Part shown: piece by piece, positions 6,405 through 10,088 of the stretch
Position numbering within the stretch: position 1 is the first letter of the stretch
How the letters are laid out: each line of letters starts with the position of its first letter
Origin: Bacteroidales bacterium UBA3382
GTDB taxonomy: Bacteria > Bacteroidota > Bacteroidia > Bacteroidales > UBA932
Length of the DNA stretch: 10,088 nucleotides
Assembly (NCBI GenBank): GCA_002358965.1
Contig: DEPW01000032.1
Coordinates: 1,923-12,010 of the forward strand
Reading direction: 5' to 3'
The notes under the pieces: generated by a model
Database searches by the model: none
What the model was told of the DNA's origin: nothing
The model's input: only the letters and a program-made list of their open reading frames with translations
Position numbers and translations under genes: made by a program

Positions 6405-7346
6405 ATGAATCGTATATGTGAATTGTTCGGTATCCGTTATCCGATAATCTCGGGCGGGATGGTGTGGTGCAGCGGCTGGAGGCTGGCTTCTGCGGTAAGC
6501 AATTGCGGAGGGCTGGGTCTTATCGGTGCTGGCTCGATGCATCCTGAAACCCTGCGGGAGCATATCCGCAAATGCAAGGCGGCAACCGGCAAGCCATTCG
6601 GCGTCAATGTCCCATTGCTTTACCCCGAGCCGGAGGCGATAATGAAAATCATTGCTGATGAGGGTGTGCCGGCAGTATTTACTTCGGCCGGAAATCCAAA
6701 GACATGGACCGGTTTCCTGCATGAGCACGGTATCAAGGTGGCTCATGTGGTTTCGTCTTCCAAGTTCGCACGCAAATGCGAGGACGCCCGAGTGGATGCA
6801 GTAGTGGCGGAGGGTTTTGAGGCAGGGGGCCATAACGGGCGTGAAGAGACCACCACCATGTGCCTTATTCCGCAGGTCAGGGAGGCTGTGGGTCTGCCGC
6901 TCATAGCCGCCGGAGGTATCGGAAGCGGAGCTACGATGCTGGCCGCCATGGCTCTGGGCGCGGAGGGAGTCCAGATAGGTACGCGTTTCGCGCTTACCGA
7001 GGAAAGTTCGGCAAGTGAAGGCTTCAAGCATTTCTGCGTAGGTCTCGGGGAGGGGGATACTTTCCTGATGCTAAAGAAGGTCAGCCCTACGCGCCTTGCA
7101 CGCAACCCGTTCTTCGAGCAGATTGCCCAAGCCGAGAATCGTGGGGCCGGGCGTGAAGAACTTTCTGCCTTACTCGGGAAGGGGCGTGCAAAGAAAGGCA
7201 TTTTTGAAGGAGACCTCGATGACGGCGAACTTGAAATAGGCCAGAATGTTTCCCAGTTCAGGGAAATACTTCCTGTTGCCCGGGTCATGGAAGAGATCGT
7301 CTCCGAATACGACCGGCTTGTCGGGAGGCTGGAAAGGCTCATGTAG
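6405..7346 (+). CDS. FMN-dependent nitronate monooxygenase / FabK-like oxidoreductase
   Basis: The protein has 313 residues, close to the family's usual size. It begins with MNRICELFGIRYPIISGGM, the characteristic start of the 2-nitropropane dioxygenase-like TIM-barrel flavoproteins. Other family landmarks are GGLGLIGAG (35-43), KPFGVN (63-68), AEGFEAGGHNG (135-145, with the active-site-type His143), LIAAGGIGSGATM (166-178) and GAEGVQIGTRF (185-195), the last two contributing to phosphate/FMN binding. Nitronate monooxygenases oxidise alkyl nitronates, while the close relative FabK reduces enoyl-ACP in fatty acid synthesis. The sequence resembles both and I cannot separate them by eye. The protein should be cytoplasmic and flavin-bound. 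A strong Shine-Dalgarno at 6392-6397 fixes the start. It ends before a large palindrome that includes a bidirectional terminator. A possible Fur/PerR-like box near its promoter would suggest redox or iron control, but this is weak. Confidence 0.88.
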   Translation: MNRICELFGIRYPIISGGMVWCSGWRLASAVSNCGGLGLIGAGSMHPETLREHIRKCKAATGKPFGVNVPLLYPEPEAIMKIIADEGVPAVFTSAGNPKTWTGFLHEHGIKVAHVVSSSKFARKCEDARVDAVVAEGFEAGGHNGREETTTMCLIPQVREAVGLPLIAAGGIGSGATMLAAMALGAEGVQIGTRFALTEESSASEGFKHFCVGLGEGDTFLMLKKVSPTRLARNPFFEQIAQAENRGAGREELSALLGKGRAKKGIFEGDLDDGELEIGQNVSQFREILPVARVMEEIVSEYDRLVGRLERLM

Positions 7347-7384
7347 CTCCTTCCCCATGCGATACAGTAGAGAGAGGGGGAAGT

Positions 7385-7513
7385 GGTATTTGTAAAATAA
7401 TTGATAATCAATAAGTTGTGAAAATAGATCGCCCCCGTAGGTATGTAAAAAAAACACCTACGGGGGTGATTGTTTTTTATATTTTACTGATAATCAGTGT
7501 GTTGACAAATACC
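7385..7513. repeat. 129-base imperfect palindrome between convergent genes
   Basis: The sequence is symmetric about base 7449. GGTATTTGT (7385-7393) pairs exactly with ACAAATACC (7505-7513). TTGATAATCAA (7401-7411) faces ACTGATAATCAGT (7486-7498), each itself a small palindrome. The core arms 7428-7442 and 7456-7470 form the terminator stem. Much of the remaining arm also pairs when G.U wobbles are allowed. Weaker symmetry continues outward (GGGG 7376-7379 with CCCC 7519-7522). The right end touches the stop codon of the minus-strand gene. It may be a foldback element (MITE-like) or an extended bidirectional terminator. No clear target-site duplication was identified. Confidence 0.65.
7428..7480. 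terminator. Bidirectional rho-independent terminator
   Basis: A 15-base stem (ATCGCCCCCGTAGGT at 7428-7442 with ACCTACGGGGGTGAT at 7456-7470, one wobble) has a 13-base A-rich loop. TGTTTTTTAT follows on the plus strand, and an A-rich stretch precedes it that reads as U-rich on the minus strand. It serves the flavoprotein gene from the left and the minus-strand 119-residue gene from the right. Confidence 0.85.
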
Positions 7514-7873
7514 TTACGCCCCCGAATCTTTTATTGTGAAACGCACTCCTTCCGACAGCAGGAAATCCAGCATTTCGCTGAAGATAGCATTGATTTGCGA
7601 AGGGACATACGAGGAATAGTTGTCGTTGAAGCGTCCTGCGAAGGTCTCGGGCAGTTTCAGGATGCTCGTGCCGAGCCTGTCGCACAAGGTGCAGGTATTC
7701 TGCTTGTTCAGTACGGCCATGGTGACTTTGTCCCGGCTTCCGTCTTTGACTCTGTAATCTTCAAACGAGAGTTCGATGACGAAGTTCTTGTCATCGTCGT
7801 AGCCGACGGAGATGCCTGCCCATATTTCCAAATCGTCATCCGAACCGACAATGAATTGTTCCAGTAACAGCAT
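7514..7873 (-). CDS. Hypothetical protein of 119 residues
   Basis: I do not recognise a named family. The start is the ATG at 7873-7871, which gives MLLLEQFIVGSDDDLEIWAG. The frame remains open further upstream, but that part runs through the pseudogene and is not protein-like. The protein is acidic and soluble-looking, with no signal peptide or membrane segment. Notable segments are ISVGYDDDKNFVIELSFEDY (21-40), CTLCDRLGTS (61-70, a CxxC) and SYVPSQINAIFSEMLDFLLS (88-107). The mix of predicted strands in the first half and helices in the second suggests a small alpha/beta fold. It starts four bases after the stop of the broken reductase and probably shares the promoter at 8028-8059, so loss of the reductase need not have silenced it. 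Real coding is supported by the protein-like composition, the position and the terminator directly downstream. Confidence 0.7.
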   Translation of the reverse strand: MLLLEQFIVGSDDDLEIWAGISVGYDDDKNFVIELSFEDYRVKDGSRDKVTMAVLNKQNTCTLCDRLGTSILKLPETFAGRFNDNYSSYVPSQINAIFSEMLDFLLSEGVRFTIKDSGA

Positions 7874-7877
7874 GATT

Positions 7878-8020
7878 TTATATGATTTTCTTTCCGAGTT
7901 CGCAGGCTTCTTCCAGGGCGGCGTTCCCGGCCTCTGCCGCACCGCGCGCGAAGGCCTCGGCGAACGCATCGGGGCGCTTCTCTGGCGCAGACTTGACGAT
8001 ATGACCAGGACTTCCTTCAT
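7878..8020 (-). pseudogene. Remnant of an NADPH-dependent FMN reductase (flavodoxin fold), internally deleted and frameshifted
   Basis: From ATG 8020 the minus strand reads MKEVLVISSSLRQRS, the typical N-terminus and FMN phosphate loop of NADPH-dependent FMN reductases. The sequence then makes sense only in another frame (consistent with a one-base deletion or two-base insertion): RPDAFAEAFARGAAEAGN. This continues directly into AALEEACELGKKII and stop at 7878, which resembles the C-terminal end of the same family. Only about 47 codons remain of a protein usually about 170-190 residues long, so the central catalytic part is gone. The unshifted frame instead runs arginine- and proline-rich into the next gene. 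The promoter at 8028-8059 is intact and may now serve mainly the 119-residue gene. Family assignment rests on the short ends and is moderate. Confidence 0.6.
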
Positions 8021-8027
8021 GGTGATA

Positions 8028-8059
8028 CAAAGGTACGCAGAAGCCGTGAGCGGAGCAAA
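8028..8059 (-). promoter_or_regulatory. Bacteroidota-type promoter, minus strand
   Basis: Read on the minus strand, TTTG (8059-8056) and TACCTTTG (8035-8028) are exactly 20 bases apart, a full match to the consensus. Transcription should begin about seven bases after the -7 box, essentially at ATG 8020. The transcript would therefore be leaderless or nearly so with respect to the reductase remnant. Confidence 0.8.
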
Positions 8060-8068
8060 TTTATTTGT

Positions 8069-8076
8069 TATCTTTG
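8069..8076 (+). promoter_or_regulatory. Candidate -7 box of the permease-HAD-PLD operon
   Basis: TATCTTTG fits TAnnTTTG and lies 29 bases before ATG 8106. No TTTG occurs at the normal -33 distance. The box starts ten bases from the -33 element of the divergent minus-strand promoter, so the two could share control. Confidence 0.5.
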
Positions 8077-8105
8077 TGTCTGTTTGTATTGAGTGGACAC
8101 GCTTT

Positions 8106-8489
8106 ATGTTGCTTTTAAGATTGTTGCGCAAACATATCTCTTTACGGATGGTCAATGTGGCGGGACTTGCCATTTTCATGTCTTTCCTGATACGCCGGCG
8201 CACGAAGGAGATAGCGATTCGCAAAGTGAACGGGGCGACCGGGTGGGATATCGCAAGGATGCTCAATAAGGATTTCATCAGTTATGTCTGTATCGCTTTC
8301 CTCGTCGCCGTTCCGGTGTCGTGGGCGGTACTGGATGCCTGGCAGCAGAGGTTTGCCTACAAAGCCGGGCTCGACTGGTGGATATTCGTCCTTTCAGGAG
8401 CCTTGGTGTTGATTGTATCGCTTCTGTCCGTATCTTTGCAAAGCTGGAAGGCGGCATGCATCAATCCCGCAACCGATATAAGAAAATGA
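8106..8489 (+). CDS. FtsX/MacB-type ABC permease with its middle deleted (probable remnant)
   Basis: The protein has 127 residues from ATG 8106; the frame upstream is not protein-like. Residues 1-23 (MLLLRLLRKHISL, then NVAGLAI) resemble the cytoplasmic start and first membrane helix of Bacteroidota FtsX-like permeases. Residues about 24-127 resemble the C-terminal end of the same proteins: RRRTKEIAIRKVNGA at 30-44, MLNKDF at 52-57, membrane helices at about 58-79 and 91-112, and a NPATDIRK end. Intact members usually have several hundred residues and a large extracytoplasmic domain, all missing here. The two ends are joined in frame near GLAI, so the product would be a small membrane protein with no known transport role. 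Its stop overlaps the start of the HAD gene by ATGA, so translating it may still help to express that gene. I call it an open but probably non-functional remnant. Confidence 0.7.
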   Translation: MLLLRLLRKHISLRMVNVAGLAIFMSFLIRRRTKEIAIRKVNGATGWDIARMLNKDFISYVCIAFLVAVPVSWAVLDAWQQRFAYKAGLDWWIFVLSGALVLIVSLLSVSLQSWKAACINPATDIRK

Positions 8490-9184
8490 AAGACTTGAGT
8501 GACATAAAGGTCATTGCGTTCGATGCGGATGACACGCTTTGGGAAAACCAACCGTATTTCGATGAAGCCGAGGAGCGTTTGTGCGCTATCCTGTCGGGAT
8601 ATGCCGGACCGAGCCAGGTGGCTGCCGAACTTTACAGGACGGAAATGAGGAATATGCCCGAGCTCGGCTACGGGGCTATGGCCTTTACGCTTTCGATGAT
8701 AGAGACGGCGTTGAAGGTGAGTGAAAACCGTGTGGCCGCGGAAGAGATTTCCGGGATATATGCTGTCGGCCGTTCTTTGTTGAGGGTTCCTGCCGTCCCT
8801 TTGGACGGCGTCGCGGAAACTTTGGACAGGCTTGACCGCTCCGGCGCGTTCAGGCTGATAGTGATAACAAAAGGAGACATGCTGGACCAGCGGCGCAAAC
8901 TTGAGCGTTCCGGACTGAAAAGGTTTTTCAGTCGCATAGAGATTGTCCCAGACAAGGACGAGAGCACTTACCTCCGGATTCTGGACTCGCTCGGTTTCAG
9001 GCCTTCGGAACTGCTCATGGTCGGCAATTCGTTCAAGTCGGATATCGCGCCAGTCCTGCAGATCGGCGGTTTCGGGGCATATATACCCTTCCGTTCCACA
9101 TGGCGGCACGAGCAGGCGGATGAATACGGGCACTCCCGATTGTTGAGGCTGGAAAGATTTTCGGAGTTGGGCGGTTTGGTTTAG
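8486..9184 (+). CDS. HAD superfamily hydrolase (phosphatase-like)
   Basis: The protein has 232 residues from ATG 8486, which overlaps the upstream stop as ATGA. An in-frame extension back to 8321 overlaps the permease frame and is rejected. All four haloacid dehalogenase motifs are present: motif I FDADDTLW with nucleophile Asp13 and Asp15, motif II VITKGD with Thr128, the motif III lysine probably Lys157 in PDKDES, and motif IV VGNSFKSDI with Asp186. Residues about 20-100 form the helical cap typical of subfamily I enzymes. Such proteins are usually cytoplasmic Mg-dependent phosphatases acting on small phosphorylated metabolites. The substrate cannot be told from sequence. The downstream phospholipase D-like gene begins two bases after its stop, so the two are likely co-transcribed. 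Confidence 0.9.
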   Translation: MKDLSDIKVIAFDADDTLWENQPYFDEAEERLCAILSGYAGPSQVAAELYRTEMRNMPELGYGAMAFTLSMIETALKVSENRVAAEEISGIYAVGRSLLRVPAVPLDGVAETLDRLDRSGAFRLIVITKGDMLDQRRKLERSGLKRFFSRIEIVPDKDESTYLRILDSLGFRPSELLMVGNSFKSDIAPVLQIGGFGAYIPFRSTWRHEQADEYGHSRLLRLERFSELGGLV

Positions 9185-9186
9185 GG

Positions 9187-9738
9187 ATGTCGGTTTTACA
9201 CGATTTTTGGGGTATGGAAGACATCGGTACAGTATATATTGCAGATAAAGATCATTATGACAAGGTGCTCTCGAAGGTGGCCGGGGTGAAAAGCGCGCTG
9301 TGGATTGCTACTGCCGATATCAAGGATCTGCATGTCGCCGCGGATGGCGGTGCAAAGCCTTTTCTGGCTGTCATCGCCACTCTTGTCAGGCGAGGCGTCC
9401 AGGTAAGGCTGATGCATGCAAAAGAGCCCGGAACGGCATTCAGAGAGGATTTTGACCGGTATCCGGTCCTCATAGACGGCATGGAACGCGCCTTGTGTCC
9501 CCGTGTCCATTTTAAACTGATGATATTCGATTTCAAGGAAGTGTATATGGGTTCAGCCAATCTTACCGGAGCCGGCATCGGTATGAAAAGCCCGAGGATG
9601 CGAAATTTCGAAGCCGGCATCCTGTCGTCGGATTTGTCCCTTGTGGATGCCGCCGTGGAGCATTTCGATTCCGTCTGGCGCGGTTCCCGTTGCGCGGATT
9701 GCGGCCGAAGGCAGTACTGCCCGGACCCGATAGTGTGA
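9187..9738 (+). CDS. Phospholipase D-like protein with a single HKD motif and a cysteine tail
   Basis: The protein has 183 residues and starts two bases after the HAD stop codon. A single HKD motif is visible: VHFKLMIFD gives H108-x-K110-x4-D115, followed by MGSANLT (121-127) and NFEAGI (140-145), the usual PLD-family continuation. The N-terminal half (VKSALWIATADI, RRGVQVRLMH) fits the PLD fold. Single-motif members such as Nuc-type enzymes dimerise to build the active site and can act on phosphodiesters, including nucleic acids or lipids. The C-terminus RCADCGRRQYCPD has C169, C172 and C178, a possible metal site. No signal peptide is seen, so the protein is probably cytoplasmic. The N-terminus could instead be Met10 (MEDIGTVYIA). 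The substrate is unknown. The gene ends the operon that begins at 8106. Confidence 0.85.
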   Translation: MSVLHDFWGMEDIGTVYIADKDHYDKVLSKVAGVKSALWIATADIKDLHVAADGGAKPFLAVIATLVRRGVQVRLMHAKEPGTAFREDFDRYPVLIDGMERALCPRVHFKLMIFDFKEVYMGSANLTGAGIGMKSPRMRNFEAGILSSDLSLVDAAVEHFDSVWRGSRCADCGRRQYCPDPIV

Positions 9739-9867
9739 ACCGATACCACATGGCGTTTCTCTATTTCGATAAGTTCTTTTTTCTCGAACAGTTCGTTCAT
9801 CAACATTTCTTGCTGCCGAACAAACAATAGCAGACCGATTTCTGCAAGACATGTCGGGTGCCGCGCC

Positions 9868-9898
9868 CCGGCAGGCCTGGGGGGTGTTGCCGGTTTTT
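9868..9898 (+). terminator. Probable terminator of the permease-HAD-PLD operon
   Basis: CCGGCA (9868-9873) pairs with TGCCGG (9888-9893) around a 14-base loop, and TTTTT follows directly. It lies 130 bases after the PLD stop codon. The stem is only six pairs but GC-rich. Confidence 0.5.
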
Positions 9899-9924
9899 GC
9901 TACGCTTTTGCCGTTTAAAAATAG

Positions 9925-9973
9925 AAAAGAGGGTGACCCAAAAGCCAAGAGACTTTGAGGTCATCCTCTTTTT
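9925..9973. terminator. Strong hairpin terminator, probably bidirectional
   Basis: AAAAGAGGGTGACC (9925-9938) pairs with GGTCATCCTCTTTT (9959-9972), 14 pairs with one wobble. The loop contains a smaller AAAG/CTTT stem. T-rich sequence follows (TTTTTGTTGT) and A-rich sequence precedes it (TTTAAAAATAG). Confidence 0.75.
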
Positions 9974-9983
9974 GTTGTATAGA

Positions 9984-10022
9984 TCTCACAGGCTGTACTG
10001 CCGTATGTGGGAGAGTTTTTTT
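9984..10022 (+). terminator. Weak hairpin followed by a T7 tract
   Basis: TCTCACA (from 9984) can pair with TGTGGGA, one wobble, and GGC/GCC extends the stem after a three-base bulge. Seven T residues follow at 10016-10022. The stem is imperfect, so this is tentative; it could be the end of a small RNA. Confidence 0.35.
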
Positions 10023-10047
10023 AGGTGGGGGAGCAATACAAACAATT

Positions 10048-10088
10048 ACGGTTATCCTGCTGAAAATAAGCGGGATAACCGTTGTTTT
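10048..10088. terminator. Hairpin terminator at the window edge
   Basis: ACGGTTATCCTGCT (10048-10061) pairs with AGCGGGATAACCGT (10069-10082), 14 pairs with one wobble and a seven-base loop. TGTTTT follows up to the window end. AT-rich sequence on the left side means it could also stop a minus-strand gene coming from beyond the window. Confidence 0.7.

Larger units (their letters stand above)
9739..10088. other. 350-base non-coding region rich in hairpins
   Basis: No credible gene was found on either strand. A 26-residue open frame at 9750-9830 and a minus-strand frame running into the PLD gene lack support. The stretch holds one hairpin near 9868 and then three more in its last 165 bases, described separately. 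No promoter of the TTTG-TAnnTTTG type was seen. Confidence 0.6.

Noticed and set aside
6372..7031. Minus-strand open frame of 219 residues over the flavoprotein gene
   Set aside because: It is a shadow of the coding frame with low-complexity, unrecognisable sequence.
7812..8105. Plus-strand upstream part of the permease frame
   Set aside because: It is antisense to the reductase remnant, precedes the -7 box at 8069, and carries no family similarity. The permease-like sequence begins at ATG 8106.
7874..8278. Long minus-strand frame (to 8278) as one 254-residue gene
   Set aside because: The part above 8020 lies upstream of the promoter at 8028-8059, and the middle is the frameshifted remnant read in the wrong frame (arginine- and proline-rich).
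8321..8485. Extended start of the HAD frame
   Set aside because: It overlaps the permease C-terminus in another frame. ATG 8486 gives the normal distance to the DADDT motif.
9255..9827. Minus-strand open frame of 190 residues over the PLD gene
   Set aside because: It starts with TTG, is antisense to a gene with clear HKD motifs, and has no recognisable domain.
9750..9830. Small plus-strand frame of 26 residues rich in Phe
   Set aside because: It has no ribosome binding site, promoter or similarity, and the length is compatible with chance.
1..10088. Phage defence, toxin-antitoxin, CRISPR or secretion system
   Set aside because: No Cas, restriction, toxin, retron or secretion signature was found. 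The PLD-like protein alone, next to a HAD hydrolase, is not enough to claim a defence system.

Overview
The window looks like a chromosomal piece of a Bacteroidales bacterium (phylum Bacteroidota) of roughly 50% GC. Promoters fit the Bacteroidota sigma pattern TTTG-N19-21-TAnnTTTG at 3084-3116 and, on the minus strand, 8028-8059. Most genes lack a Shine-Dalgarno sequence. The proteins include Big_2/BACON surface lipoproteins and a TPR-transmembrane-AraC regulator, both typical of that phylum. No rRNA, tRNA, CRISPR array, transposase or integrase was found.

Left part (1-5396, plus strand): a cell-surface module. The 3' part of a Big_2-BACON gene ending in a probable seven-bladed propeller (1-1290) is closed by a hairpin. 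Next comes a membrane-anchored TPR/AraC-type regulator (1433-3058). A well-formed promoter then drives two paralogous lipoproteins whose genes overlap by ATGA (3145-4401 and 4398-5396). Both carry Big_2 repeats and an Lcl/DUF1566-like C-terminal domain. The regulator may control them, but this rests only on proximity.

Middle part (5397-7346): two enzyme-type genes, each behind its own long upstream region. They are a DUF2284 cysteine-rich metal-binding protein (5588-6127) and a FabK/nitronate monooxygenase-like flavoprotein (6405-7346), the latter with a strong Shine-Dalgarno. The two upstream regions share a 17-base promoter motif with one mismatch and a 12-base inverted match, so the genes may be co-regulated.

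Right part (7347-10088): a large imperfect palindrome (about 7385-7513) with a bidirectional terminator at its core separates the flavoprotein gene from a convergent minus-strand pair. That pair is a broken flavodoxin-type reductase (8020-7878) followed by an unrecognised 119-residue protein (7873-7514). Back to back with it, a plus-strand operon holds an FtsX-type permease that has lost its middle (8106-8489), a HAD hydrolase coupled to it by ATGA (8486-9184), and a phospholipase D-like protein (9187-9738). The two genes flanking the divergent promoter have both been reduced to fused start and end segments. The last 350 bases are non-coding and contain several terminator-like hairpins. I see no convincing new multi-gene system. 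The strongest oddities are the paired internal deletions, the convergent palindrome and the shared upstream elements.
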